Shown: in pieces, positions 50,311 to 59,193 of the stretch
Layout of the letters: every line of letters starts with the position of its first letter
Position numbering within the stretch: position 1 is the stretch's first letter
NCBI GenBank assembly: GCA_963754445.1
Contig: CAVWFT010000002.1
Coordinates: 1,116,001-1,180,000, forward strand
Direction of reading: 5' to 3'
Length of the DNA stretch: 64,000 bases
Origin: Bog-473 sp963754445
GTDB lineage: Bacteria; Actinomycetota; Acidimicrobiia; Acidimicrobiales; RAAP-2
Translations under genes and position numbers: made by a program
The notes under the pieces: model-generated
Seen by the model: only the letters and a program-made list of their open reading frames with translations
Told to the model about the DNA's origin: nothing
Databases searched by the model: none

Positions 50311-51127
50311 GTGTCGAGCCTGCTCATCGTCGGTGGCGGGAAGATGGGCGGCGCCCTGCTGGGCGGCCTGCTCCGTTCGGGCTGGGCCGACGCGGGCGAC
50401 GTGGCCGTGATCGAGCCGGCGGACGGGCGCCGGGCCGAGCTCGAAGCGGAGTTCCCCGGCCTGCGCACCCTCGCCGCCCCCGAGCCGGGCCTGCTGGCCG
50501 AGAACGGGTCGCGGCTGGCCGGCGCGGTGCTCGCCACCAAGCCCGACGTGGCCGAAGGGGCCTGCCGGGCCCTCGGGGTGACCGGCGTGACCCGGGTCCT
50601 CTCCATCGTGGCCGGGGTGCCCACGGCCCGTCTCGAAGCGGCGCTCGGGGGCCAACCCTCGGTCGTGCGGGCCATGCCGAACACGCCCGCCCTCGTGGGC
50701 TCGGGTGTGACGGTGATCTCGGGCGGCTCGTCGGTCGAGCGCGGCCGACCTCGACTGGGCCGACGACGTGCTCAGCGCGGTCGGCGTCGTCCTGCGCCTA
50801 CCCGAGCGCCTGCTCGATGCGGTGACCGGCCTCTCGGGCTCGGGCCCGGCCTACTTCTTCTTGGTGGCCGAGTCGCTGATCGAGGCGGGGGTGCAGATGG
50901 GGCTGGCCCGCGACGTCAGCCGCACCCTGGTCGTCGAGACCATGGCCGGATCGGCCGCCCTGTTGAAGGAGACGGGGCGTGACCCCGCGGCGCTCCGGGC
51001 CGAGGTCACCTCACCGGCCGGTACGACGGCCGCCGGCATCCGCAGCCTCGAGGCGCGCTCGACCCGCTCGTCGTTCATGGAGGCCGTGGCCGCCGCGACG
51101 GAGCGCTCCCGCAACCTGGCCCGCTGA
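50311..51127 (+). pseudogene. proC: Pyrroline-5-carboxylate reductase with one-base frameshift
   Basis: Two overlapping frames together make one ProC. The first (from GTG 50311) has the Rossmann start LLIVGGGKMGGALLGGLL, ATKPDV, VRAMPNTPALVGSGVTVISGG and then loses family similarity after SSVE (50739). The second, one base on (from about 50741), continues AADLDWADDVLSAVG, LDAVTGLSGSGPAYFFLV and AEVTSPAGTTAAGI to the stop at 51127. The joined protein would be about 271 residues, normal for ProC. The one extra base is near 50740 and the site is not slippery. An assembly error is more likely than a decayed gene because both halves are well kept. It would make proline from P5C using NAD(P)H. Confidence 0.85.
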
Positions 51128-51145
51128 GCGTCGCCACCTTCTGCC

Positions 51146-52039
51146 ATGCCCAGCCCGCCCGCACGCATCGTCTACTTCCTGTCCGATTTCGGGACGACCG
51201 ACGAATTCGCCGGGGTGGTGCACGCCGTCATCGCCAGCCGGGCGCCGGGCACCACCGTCATCGACCTGACCCACCACGTCCCGGCCTACGACGTGCGCGC
51301 CGGCAGCCACACCCTGGTGCGGGCCGTGCCCCATCTCGGCCCGGGCGTCGTCCTCGGGGTCGTGGACCCCGGTGTGGGGACCGAGCGCCGCGGCCTGGCC
51401 CTCGAGGTGGCCCTCCCGAGTGGTGGGATCCTCCACTTCGTCGGGCCCGACAACGGACTGCTGGTGGCCGCGGCCGAGGTCGCCGGCGAGACCCCCGTGG
51501 CCCGGGCGGTCGAGCTGGCCCGGCCCGAACTGCCGCCCGACCGGGGTCCGACCTTCGACGGACGCGACCTGTTCGCCCCCGCCGCCGCCGCGCTGTGCAG
51601 CGGCACCTCGCTGCGCGCGCTGGGCGCCGAACTGGACCCGGCCTCGCTCGTCCGCCTGGTCGGCGGGGTGGTCGAGCAGGGACGGCTGGCCGACGGCCGG
51701 ACCTGCGTGCGTACCGAGGTGACCTGGGTCGACCACTACGGCAACCTGCAGCTGGCGGCGACGGTGGCCGACGCCCGCGTCGCCGGGATGCCGGTGGCGG
51801 GCAGCATCGAGCTGGCGGCCCGGGCCGACTCGGATCGCGAGTACCTCGACGGCTTGCCCTATTCGCTCGTGCCCGGCGGCGTAGCGCTGCGCTGCGTCGA
51901 CGCCTTCGGGCAGCTGGCCGAGGGCGAGCTCGGCGTGCTCGTCGACGCCAACGGCCACCTGGCCGTGGTGGCGGGCGCGGCGTCGGCCGCGCACTGGCTC
52001 AACGTGGCGGCGGGGGAGTTGCTGGTCCTGGCCTGGTAG
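51146..52039 (+). CDS. SAM hydroxide adenosyltransferase (DUF62 family)
   Basis: A 297-residue duf62-type S-adenosylmethionine hydrolase. Seen: IVYFLSDFGTTDEFAGVVHAVI, VIDLTHHVPAYDVRAGSHTL, GVVDPGVGTERRGLALE, FVGPDNGLL and PTFDGRDLFAPAAAAL in the N-terminal domain, and a beta-barrel C-terminal domain (VDHYGNLQL). It hydrolyses SAM to adenosine and methionine using water. It follows proC by 18 bases. Role in actinobacteria is not settled. Confidence 0.9.
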   Translation: MPSPPARIVYFLSDFGTTDEFAGVVHAVIASRAPGTTVIDLTHHVPAYDVRAGSHTLVRAVPHLGPGVVLGVVDPGVGTERRGLALEVALPSGGILHFVGPDNGLLVAAAEVAGETPVARAVELARPELPPDRGPTFDGRDLFAPAAAALCSGTSLRALGAELDPASLVRLVGGVVEQGRLADGRTCVRTEVTWVDHYGNLQLAATVADARVAGMPVAGSIELAARADSDREYLDGLPYSLVPGGVALRCVDAFGQLAEGELGVLVDANGHLAVVAGAASAAHWLNVAAGELLVLAW

Positions 52040-52084
52040 GACGCGGCGGCAGCCGGCGTTTGGTGCCGCCGGGACCCTCGTCGG

Positions 52085-52090
52085 TACCCT
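52085..52090 (+). promoter_or_regulatory. -10 element TACCCT, leaderless start of rex
   Basis: TACCCT ends 7 bases before GTG 52098, the likely start of rex, leaving no room for a ribosome-binding site. Confidence 0.6.
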
Positions 52091-52097
52091 TTTGGCG

Positions 52098-52847
52098 GTG
52101 AGCCCGGAAGCACCCGAGGATCCGAAGCCGGCGTCGGCTCATCGACGCATCCCCGAGGCCACCGTGCTGCGCCTCCCCGTCTATCAGCGCATCCTGGCCG
52201 AGCTCGAGCGCGCCGGGACGACGACCGTGTCGTCCGAGCAGCTGGCCGCGCTGGCCCGGGTGAACGCGGCGAAGGTGCGCAAGGACCTCTCGCTCCTCGG
52301 CTCGTTCGGCACCAGAGGCTCGGGCTACGAGCCGGGCGTGCTCAGCGCGCAGATCGACCGCGTCCTCGGGGTCGACGCCAACTGGTCGGTGGCCATCGTC
52401 GGCATCGGCAACCTGGGCCGCGCCCTGACCAACTCGGCCGGCTTCGCCTCGCGGGGCTGTCAGATCACGGCGCTCTTCGACGTCGACCCCGCCGTCGTGG
52501 GCGACGAGATCGGCGGCCTCACCGTGCGCCACATGGACGAGATCGCCACGCTGCGCGGCGTGGAGCGGCCCGACATCGGGGTGATCGCCACGCCGGGCTG
52601 GGCGGCGCAGCAGACGGCGGATCTCTTGGTCCGGGCGGGGGTGACCTCGCTCTTGAACTTCGCCCCCCGCGTGCTCAACGTGCCGGCGGCGGTGCACGTG
52701 CGCTACGTCGACCTCTCCATCGAACTGCAGGTGCTCGGCTTCTACCGGGCCCGCCAGGAGGAGGCGGCCCGCAACGGGTCCGAGGACGGCGAGCCCGCCC
52801 CCCTGCTGCGCTCGGTCGGCCTCTCCGCGGCGCCCGATTTCGGCTGA
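52098..52847 (+). CDS. rex: Redox-sensing transcriptional repressor Rex
   Basis: A 249-residue Rex. The N-terminal winged helix contains IPEATVLRLPVYQRIL, VSSEQLAALARVNAAKVRKDLSLLGSFGTRG. The Rossmann domain binds NADH/NAD (VAIVGIGNLGRAL, LFDVDPAVVG). The C-terminal helix swaps between subunits. It senses the NADH/NAD ratio and represses respiratory and heme genes. Here it stands directly upstream of hemA (126 bases), an arrangement common in actinobacteria. No clear Rex palindrome was found in the rex-hemA gap. Confidence 0.95.
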   Translation: MSPEAPEDPKPASAHRRIPEATVLRLPVYQRILAELERAGTTTVSSEQLAALARVNAAKVRKDLSLLGSFGTRGSGYEPGVLSAQIDRVLGVDANWSVAIVGIGNLGRALTNSAGFASRGCQITALFDVDPAVVGDEIGGLTVRHMDEIATLRGVERPDIGVIATPGWAAQQTADLLVRAGVTSLLNFAPRVLNVPAAVHVRYVDLSIELQVLGFYRARQEEAARNGSEDGEPAPLLRSVGLSAAPDFG

Positions 52848-52973
52848 GGGGCCGATAGCCTCTTTCGTGACCGGCAGGCCGTTCCTCCCCGCGAACGGCG
52901 TGCGCGTCCCGCGAGATTGGCGGGACCGAGGGTCGGACCGGCACAATTGCGGGCCGACCCAGGAAGGATCCGA

Positions 52974-54251
52974 GTGTCCGTCGTCGTCATAGGTCTCCAG
53001 CACACGCAGGCGCCACTGCCCCTGCTCGAGCAGGCGGCCGTCCCGGACCAGGACCTGCACAAGGTGCTGAGCGCGCTCAGCCACAAGCGCAACGTGCTCG
53101 AGACGGTGGTCCTCTCCACCTGCCTGCGCACCGAGGTCTACGCGGTCGTGGACCGCTTCCACGACGCGGTGGCCGAGATCTACGAGATCATGGCCGAGCA
53201 GTCGGGCGCCTCGGTCGAGGAGCTCTCGACCCACGCCACCGTCCGCTTCGACGACGACGTCACCGGCCACCTCTTCGCGGTGGCCTCGGGGCTCGAGTCG
53301 GTGGTGACGGGTGAGTCCGAGGTCGTGGGCCAGGTGCGGCGCGCCTTCGAGCGGGCCCAGGAGGAGGGCACCTGCGGCCCCGTGCTCTCGGCCCTGTTCC
53401 GCCACACGCTCCAGACCGGCAAGCGGGTGCGCACCGAGACCGGCATCAGCAAGGGGACGACGTCGTTCGCCTACGCCGCCGTCACGGTGGCCCGGGGCGA
53501 GGACGGCGACGGCCTCCGGGGTGCCCGCGTCGTCGTCGTCGGCGCCGGCACCATGGGTGTGGGCGTCTGCCGGGCGCTCTCCGACATCCCCGCCGCCGAC
53601 GCCCCGCAGTCGGTGGTGGTGCTGAACCGCTCGCTCACGCGGGCCCAGGACCTCGTGCGCGATGCCGTGGCCGCCGCCCCGTTCTCCATGCGGGCGGCCG
53701 CGCTCGTCGACGTGGGGGCCGAGCTGGCCCAGGCCGACGTGGTCCTCACGGCCGTCGCCGCCGAGGCCCATGTGCTGCACGAGCAGGACTTCGACCAGGT
53801 GACCGGGCCCCTGCGCGTCATCGACCTGGGGGTGCCGCGCAATGTCGATGCCGGGGTGCGGGACCGGGCGGGCATCAAGGTCCTCGACATGGACACGCTG
53901 CGCGAAGAGGTGGCCCGGGCGCTCGGGGACCGGGCCGAGGAATCGATCGCGGCGCGGGCCATCGTGGCCGACGAGGTGGCGCGCTACCGCACGGCCAGCC
54001 GCCAGCGCGGGGCGGCGCCGGTCGTCGCCTCCCTCCGGGCCCGGCTGGAGTCCCTGCGGGTGGCCGAGCTCGAGCGGCACCGGGCCCAGCTGGCCGACCT
54101 GACCGAGGCCGAGTGGGAGCACGTCGACGCCGCCACGAGGGCCGCCCTGGCCAAGCTGCTGCACGAGCCGACCATGCTCTTGAAGGACGCCGCGGGCACG
54201 CCGCAGGGCGAGCGCCTGGTCGAAGCGCTGCGCACGCTCTTCGACCTCTGA
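52974..54251 (+). CDS. hemA: Glutamyl-tRNA reductase
   Basis: A 425-residue HemA. The catalytic Cys50 is in LSTCLRTEVYAV. SGLESVVTGESEVVGQVRRAF and TGKRVRTETGISKG are family blocks, with the NADPH Rossmann motif VVVVGAGTMG and a C-terminal dimerisation helix (EWEHVDAATRAALAKLLHEPTMLLKDA). GTG 52974 with AAGGA upstream fixes the start. It reduces glutamyl-tRNA to glutamate-1-semialdehyde, first committed step of the C5 heme pathway. hemC follows by 48 bases. Confidence 0.96.
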   Translation: MSVVVIGLQHTQAPLPLLEQAAVPDQDLHKVLSALSHKRNVLETVVLSTCLRTEVYAVVDRFHDAVAEIYEIMAEQSGASVEELSTHATVRFDDDVTGHLFAVASGLESVVTGESEVVGQVRRAFERAQEEGTCGPVLSALFRHTLQTGKRVRTETGISKGTTSFAYAAVTVARGEDGDGLRGARVVVVGAGTMGVGVCRALSDIPAADAPQSVVVLNRSLTRAQDLVRDAVAAAPFSMRAAALVDVGAELAQADVVLTAVAAEAHVLHEQDFDQVTGPLRVIDLGVPRNVDAGVRDRAGIKVLDMDTLREEVARALGDRAEESIAARAIVADEVARYRTASRQRGAAPVVASLRARLESLRVAELERHRAQLADLTEAEWEHVDAATRAALAKLLHEPTMLLKDAAGTPQGERLVEALRTLFDL

Positions 54252-54299
54252 GCGCCGCCCGGCCTCGCCCGCACGGGGCGCTCATGGGATAGTCGCCGT

Positions 54300-55235
54300 A
54301 TGGGAACTCTGCGCCTGGCCACCCGCGGCTCGCCCCTGGCCCTGCGCCAGACCGAGCTGGTGGGCGAGCTGCTGCGCACGGCCCACCCCGAGCTGGACGT
54401 GGAGCCGGTCGTCGTGCGGACCCGGGGCGACCAGGACGCCGAGTCACCGCTCGACGAGATCGGCGGCCAGGGCGTCTTCGTGACCGAGGTCGAGGCCGCG
54501 GTGCGCGACGGCCGGGCCGACGCCGCCGTCCACTCGGCCAAGGACATGCCCTCGATCATGGTGGCCGATCTCGTCCTGAGCGCCGTGCCGCGGCGGGCCG
54601 ACGCCCGTGACGGCCTCGTCGGGTGCACCCTGGGCGGCCTGCCTCCGGGGGCGCTGGTGGCCACCGGGTCGGCCCGCCGCCGGGCCCAGCTGGCCTGGCT
54701 GCGTCCGGACCTCGTCTTCACCCAGCTCCGGGGCAACATGGCCCGCCGGGTGGCGGTCGGCGAGTCCGACGACGTCACGGCCGTCGTGGTGGCCGTGGCC
54801 GCCATGGACCGGCTGGGCTGGCGGGACAGGCTGACCGACGTGCTCGACCCGGTCGACATGCTGCCCCAGGCGGGCCAGGGCGCCGTCGCCCTGCAGTGCC
54901 GGGCCGACGACACGGCGACCCGCAAGCGCCTGGCCCGGATCGACGACGAGTCGAGCCACCTGACGCTGCGCGCCGAGCGCGCCGTGCTGGCCGCGCTGGG
55001 GGGCAGCTGCTCGGTGCCGGTCGGGGCCCACGCCGTGCTGGACGCCGACGGCGGGATGGAGGTCACCGGCCTGGCGGCCAGCGGAGACGGGCGGACCGTG
55101 ATCCGGCTGAGCCGGCGCGGACCGGCGGGCGACCCCGAGGAGCTCGGGACGTCGGTGGCCCGGGACCTGCTCGAGGGCGGGGCCTACGCGATCGAGGGAT
55201 TTCCCGGCCTCGACGCCATCCCGCCGGCGCCGTGA
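54300..55235 (+). CDS. hemC: Hydroxymethylbilane synthase
   Basis: A 311-residue porphobilinogen deaminase. Seen: LRLATRGSPLALRQTELV, TRGDQD, HSAKDMPS, ATGSARRRAQL, and the dipyrromethane cofactor Cys in LGGSCSVPVGAHA. ATG 54300; a -10-like GATAGT lies 6 bases upstream. The end overlaps the next gene as GTGA. It polymerises four porphobilinogens into hydroxymethylbilane. Confidence 0.95.
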   Translation: MGTLRLATRGSPLALRQTELVGELLRTAHPELDVEPVVVRTRGDQDAESPLDEIGGQGVFVTEVEAAVRDGRADAAVHSAKDMPSIMVADLVLSAVPRRADARDGLVGCTLGGLPPGALVATGSARRRAQLAWLRPDLVFTQLRGNMARRVAVGESDDVTAVVVAVAAMDRLGWRDRLTDVLDPVDMLPQAGQGAVALQCRADDTATRKRLARIDDESSHLTLRAERAVLAALGGSCSVPVGAHAVLDADGGMEVTGLAASGDGRTVIRLSRRGPAGDPEELGTSVARDLLEGGAYAIEGFPGLDAIPPAP

Positions 55236-56842
55236 CCGTCTACCTGGTCGGCGCCGGGCCGGGCGACCCCGGGCTGCTGACCCGACGGGGCGCCCAGCTG
55301 CTGCGCCGGGCCGACGTCGTGCTGCACGACCGCCTGGTGAGCCCGGCCATCCTCGATCTGGTACCGCCCGCCGCCCAGCTGATCGACGTGGGCAAGATGC
55401 CCGAGGCGGCCGGGGTTCTCCAGGACGAGATCGGCCGGCTCCTGGTCGAGCACGGCCGGCGGGCCGCTGTCGTCGTCCGGCTCAAGGGCGGCGACCCCTT
55501 CCTCTTCGGGCGGGGCGGGGAGGAGACGCAGGTCCTGACCGCGGCCGGCATCGCCTGGGAGGTCGTGCCCGGCGTGACCTCGGCCTTCGGCGTGCCGGCC
55601 GCCCTGGGCATCCCGGTCACGCACCGGGGCCTGGCCGCCTCGGTCACCGTGGTCACGGGCCGGGTGGGCGAGCCGGACGGGACGTCCAGTCCCGACTGGG
55701 ATGCCCTGGCCCGGGTCGGAGGCACCCTGGTCGTCCTCATGGGCATGGCGACCCGGAGCGCCATCGCCGAGGCGCTGGTACGGGGAGGCCGGGCCGCCGA
55801 CACGCCGGTGGCCGTGATCGCCCGCGGGACCCAGGCGGCCCAGCGGGTCGCCCGCACGACGCTGGCCGGCCTGGCCGGCGTCGACCTCGAGGGGCCCGCC
55901 GTCATCGTCGTGGGCCCGGTGGCCGCCCTCGGATCGGACTCGCCTCCGACGGGTGCCGCGGGTCCGCTGGCCGGACGCCGTGTGGTCGTGACCCGGGCAG
56001 GCGCCCGGGCCCAGGGCCTCGTCGACGCGCTCGAACGGGCCGGTGCCGCAACCGTCGCGCTCCCGTTGACCCGCACGGTCGAGGCGGGGGACGGCGGCGC
56101 CGCACTGCGGGCGGCCGGGGCCGAGATCGCCACGTTCGACTGGATCGTGTTCACGTCGCAGAACGCCGTGGACCGTTTCATGGCCACCCAGCGCGACGCC
56201 CGGACCCTGGCCGGCGTGGGCGTGGCCGCGGTGGGGCCGGCCACGGCCGACGCCCTGCGCCTGAGCGGCATCGAGCCCGACCTGGTCCCGGCCGAGCACA
56301 GTGCGCGCGGTCTGGTCGAGACGTTCGACACGGCTGCGGGCGACACGGCTGCGGGCGACACGGCTGCGGGCGACACGGCTGCGGGCCGCGTGCTCTTCCC
56401 GGCGGGTGACCTGGCCCCGGGGACCATTCCCGACGGGCTGGCCGAGAAGGGGTGGCGGGTGACCAGGGTCGAGGCCTACCGCACGGTCCCGCTGTCCCAG
56501 CCCGAGCCGGCCCTGCTGGCCCGGGTGGCCGACGCCGACGCCATCACCTTCACCGCCGGCTCATCGGTGGCAGCGTTCGTGGCCCTGCGCACCGCGGCCG
56601 GCGAGGCGGTCCCGGTGCCGCCCCACGTGGTCTGCATCGGCCCGACCACGGCTGCGGCAGCCCGGGCGGCCGGGATGTCCGGCGTGTCCGAGGCCTGGGG
56701 CGCCTCGGCCGGCGGCATCGTGGACGAGCTGGTCGATCACTTCGGCCACGACGGCGCGGACCACCACGACGAGGACGACGCCGACGCCGACGCTCGTGAC
56801 GCGGGCCCCGGCCCCGGTCCCGACCCCGACCGGGGCTCGTAG
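55232..56842 (+). CDS. cobA/hemD: Uroporphyrinogen-III C-methyltransferase / uroporphyrinogen-III synthase fusion
   Basis: A 536-residue bifunctional protein. The N-terminal about 245 residues are a SUMT (VYLVGAGPGDPGLLT, VVVRLKGGDPFLFGRGGEE, VVPGVTSAFGVPAALGIPVTHRG, VVLMGM). Residues about 255-505 are HemD (RRVVVTRAGARAQGLVDAL, WIVFTSQNAVDRF, VRVEAYRTVPL type), with the acidic His/Asp-rich C-terminus. A four-copy DTAAG repeat interrupts the HemD part. GTG 55232 overlaps the hemC stop. The fusion cyclises hydroxymethylbilane and methylates uroporphyrinogen III toward siroheme/cobalamin. Confidence 0.93.
   Translation: MTVYLVGAGPGDPGLLTRRGAQLLRRADVVLHDRLVSPAILDLVPPAAQLIDVGKMPEAAGVLQDEIGRLLVEHGRRAAVVVRLKGGDPFLFGRGGEETQVLTAAGIAWEVVPGVTSAFGVPAALGIPVTHRGLAASVTVVTGRVGEPDGTSSPDWDALARVGGTLVVLMGMATRSAIAEALVRGGRAADTPVAVIARGTQAAQRVARTTLAGLAGVDLEGPAVIVVGPVAALGSDSPPTGAAGPLAGRRVVVTRAGARAQGLVDALERAGAATVALPLTRTVEAGDGGAALRAAGAEIATFDWIVFTSQNAVDRFMATQRDARTLAGVGVAAVGPATADALRLSGIEPDLVPAEHSARGLVETFDTAAGDTAAGDTAAGDTAAGRVLFPAGDLAPGTIPDGLAEKGWRVTRVEAYRTVPLSQPEPALLARVADADAITFTAGSSVAAFVALRTAAGEAVPVPPHVVCIGPTTAAAARAAGMSGVSEAWGASAGGIVDELVDHFGHDGADHHDEDDADADARDAGPGPGPDPDRGS
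56327..56386. repeat. 15-bp tandem repeat (DTAAG x4) inside hemD
   Basis: Four identical 15-bp units GACACGGCTGCGGGC encode DTAAG four times in a loop of the HemD domain. The identity suggests recent in-frame expansion. Confidence 0.95.
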
Positions 56843-56845
56843 CAT
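56840..56845 (+). promoter_or_regulatory. -10 element TAGCAT, leaderless start of hemB
   Basis: TAGCAT ends 8 bases before ATG 56854, partly inside the end of the cobA/hemD gene. A separate leaderless transcript for hemB is likely. Confidence 0.55.
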
Positions 56846-56853
56846 TGGACCTG

Positions 56854-57843
56854 ATGACCGACGCCTTCCCGACCCGACGTCTGCGCCGGTTGCGTCGCAC
56901 CCCGGCGCTGCGACGCCTGGTGGCCGAGACCCGCCTCGGGGTCGACGATCTGGTGGCGCCGCTCTTCGTCCGCGAGGGCATCGAGACGCCCGTCCCGATC
57001 GCCTCGATGCCGGGCCAGGTGCAGCACTCGCTCGACTCGCTCCTCCTCGAGGCCAAGCGCCTGGTCTCCCTCGGCCTGCCCGGCCTCATCCTCTTCGGTG
57101 TGCCCGAGCAAAAGGACGCCGAGGGCACGGGCGCCTGGGACCCCGACGGCGTGGTGCAGGTGGCCCTGCGTGCCCTGCGCGCCGCCGTGGGCGACGAGCT
57201 GGTACTCATGGCCGACCTCTGCCTCGATGAATACACCGACCACGGCCACTGCGGTCTCCTCGGCCCGCACGGCGAGGTCCTCAACGATGCGACCCTCGAG
57301 CGTTACCAGCGCATCGCCTTGGCCCAGGCGGAAGCAGGCGCCGACGTGGTGGCACCGAGCGGGATGATGGACGGGCAGGTGAGCGCCATCCGCTCCGCCC
57401 TCGACGGGGCCGGGCACGACCAGATCGGCATCTTGGCCTATGCGTCCAAGTACGCCTCCGCGCTCTACGGACCGTTCCGCGACGCGGTCGACGTCACCAT
57501 CGCCGGGGGCGGGGACCGGCGCGCCTACCAACAGGACCCGCGCAACGGGCGCGAGGCGCTGGCCGAGATCGTCGAAGACGTGGCCGAGGGTGCCGACATG
57601 ATCATGGTCAAGCCGGCCATGACGTCGCTCGACGTCCTGACCGAGGCGCGCCGGGCGGTGCAGGTGCCACTGGCCGCCTATCACGTCAGCGGCGAATTCG
57701 CGATGGTCCGGGCCGCCGCCGCCGCCGGCTGGATCGACGGGCCGGCGGTGGCGCTCGAACAGCTGACCGTGCTCAAGCGGGCGGGCGCCGACTTCATCCT
57801 CACCTACTTTGCCGCCGAAGTGGCCGAGGCCCTCGGTGGCTGA
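56854..57843 (+). CDS. hemB: Delta-aminolevulinic acid dehydratase
   Basis: A 329-residue porphobilinogen synthase. RRTPALRRLVAETRLGVDDLVAPLFV is the start; the metal-site segment is ADLCLDEYTDHGHCGLL, with two Cys and one Asp, a mixed form between the zinc (3-Cys) and magnesium (Asp-rich) types. The two active Lys are in AYASKYASALYGPFRDA and IMVKPAMTSLD. ATG 56854 is chosen over TTG 56845. It overlaps hemL by 8 bases. It joins two aminolevulinates to porphobilinogen. Confidence 0.95.
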   Translation: MTDAFPTRRLRRLRRTPALRRLVAETRLGVDDLVAPLFVREGIETPVPIASMPGQVQHSLDSLLLEAKRLVSLGLPGLILFGVPEQKDAEGTGAWDPDGVVQVALRALRAAVGDELVLMADLCLDEYTDHGHCGLLGPHGEVLNDATLERYQRIALAQAEAGADVVAPSGMMDGQVSAIRSALDGAGHDQIGILAYASKYASALYGPFRDAVDVTIAGGGDRRAYQQDPRNGREALAEIVEDVAEGADMIMVKPAMTSLDVLTEARRAVQVPLAAYHVSGEFAMVRAAAAAGWIDGPAVALEQLTVLKRAGADFILTYFAAEVAEALGG

Positions 57844-59182
57844 GCCGACCCGCGTCGGCGAGACCGCCGGCGCGGGCGCGCCCGATGGCCCGTCCCTGAC
57901 CAACGCAGCGTGGTTCGCCCGGGCGCAGCGCGTCATTCCCGGTGGCGTGGACTCGCCGGTACGGGCCTTCTCCTCGGTCGGCGGCACGCCCTACACCGTC
58001 GTCTCGGGCGAGGGTCCCTACGTGGTCGACGCCGAGGGCACGCGCTACATCGACCTCGTGCAGTCCTACGGCGCCGTGTTGCTCGGTCACGCCCACCCCG
58101 TCGTCACCGCGGCCGTGGGCGCCGCTGCCGCCAAGGGCACGACCTTCGGCGCACCGACGCCCGGCGAGGTCCTGTTGGCCGAGGCCATCTGCGCCCGGGT
58201 GCCGGGCTGCGAACAGGTGCGCCTGGTGTCCTCGGGCACGGAGGCGGCCATGAGCGCGGTGCGCCTGGCCCGCGGTGTCACCGGCCGCGACCGGGTGATC
58301 AAATTCGACGGCTGCTACCACGGGCACTCCGACGGCCTGCTGGCCGGTGGCGGCAGCGGGGTGGCCACCCTCGGTCTGCCCGGTTCGGCCGGGGTCTCCG
58401 CCGGTGCGGTCGCCGACACGGTGGTGGCGCCCTACAACGTCGTGCCCGCGCTGAGTCCGTCGGTCGCCTGCGTCATCGTCGAGCCGGTGGCCGCCAACAT
58501 GAACCTCGTCGAGCCCGCACCCGGGTTCCTGGCCGACCTGCGTGCCGCCTGCGACGCCGCCGGCGCCCTGCTCGTCTTCGACGAGGTGATCACCGGCTTT
58601 CGCCTCGGCCCCGGTGGCGCCACGGCGTGGAGCGGCGTGACCCCGGACCTGTGGTGCTTCGGCAAGGTGATCGGGGGCGGCCTGCCCGTCGGCGCGTTCG
58701 GCGGCCGTCGTGACCTCATGGCCTCGCTGGCCCCAGCCGGTCCGGTGTACCAGGCGGGCACGCTGTCGGGGAACCCGCTGGCCACGGCGGCCGGCCTCGC
58801 CGTGCTCTCCCACGTCGGCCCCGAGGACTACCGACAGCTGAGCGAGAGGGTCGCCACCTTCGCCAAGGAGCTCGAATCGGCCATCGCATCCGGCGGCCTC
58901 GCCGTCACGGTGTCGACGGTGGGCCCGCTGGTCGGTCTGTTCGTGGCCCCGGCCGCGGCGGGACCGCTCGGTGCACCGCGCGACTACGCCGACGCCGCGG
59001 CCATCGTCGGGCACGGGACGCACCGGGCCTTCTTCCATGCCATGTTGCGCCGGGGCGTGGCGTTGGCGCCCGGTCCCTACGAGGTGCTCTTCCCCGGCCT
59101 GTCGCACGACGACGCCGTGCTCGCCCGCGTGATCGAGGCCGCCGCCGACGCGGCGGCCGAGGCCGCCGCGGACATCGCCTGA
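57836..59182 (+). CDS. hemL: Glutamate-1-semialdehyde 2,1-aminomutase
   Basis: A 448-residue PLP enzyme of the class III aminotransferase family. Seen: RVIPGGVDSPVRAF, LVSSGTEAAMSAVRLARG, KFDGCYHGHSD, LVFDEVITGFR and the Schiff-base Lys in FGKVIGGGLPVGAFGG. GTG 57836 lies 8 bases inside hemB and fits the family start. It converts glutamate-1-semialdehyde to aminolevulinate, completing the C5 route encoded by hemA. The C-terminus carries a poly-Ala helix (AAADAAAEAAA). Confidence 0.95.
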   Translation: MAEPTRVGETAGAGAPDGPSLTNAAWFARAQRVIPGGVDSPVRAFSSVGGTPYTVVSGEGPYVVDAEGTRYIDLVQSYGAVLLGHAHPVVTAAVGAAAAKGTTFGAPTPGEVLLAEAICARVPGCEQVRLVSSGTEAAMSAVRLARGVTGRDRVIKFDGCYHGHSDGLLAGGGSGVATLGLPGSAGVSAGAVADTVVAPYNVVPALSPSVACVIVEPVAANMNLVEPAPGFLADLRAACDAAGALLVFDEVITGFRLGPGGATAWSGVTPDLWCFGKVIGGGLPVGAFGGRRDLMASLAPAGPVYQAGTLSGNPLATAAGLAVLSHVGPEDYRQLSERVATFAKELESAIASGGLAVTVSTVGPLVGLFVAPAAAGPLGAPRDYADAAAIVGHGTHRAFFHAMLRRGVALAPGPYEVLFPGLSHDDAVLARVIEAAADAAAEAAADIA

Positions 59183-59193
59183 GGCGGCCGCAC

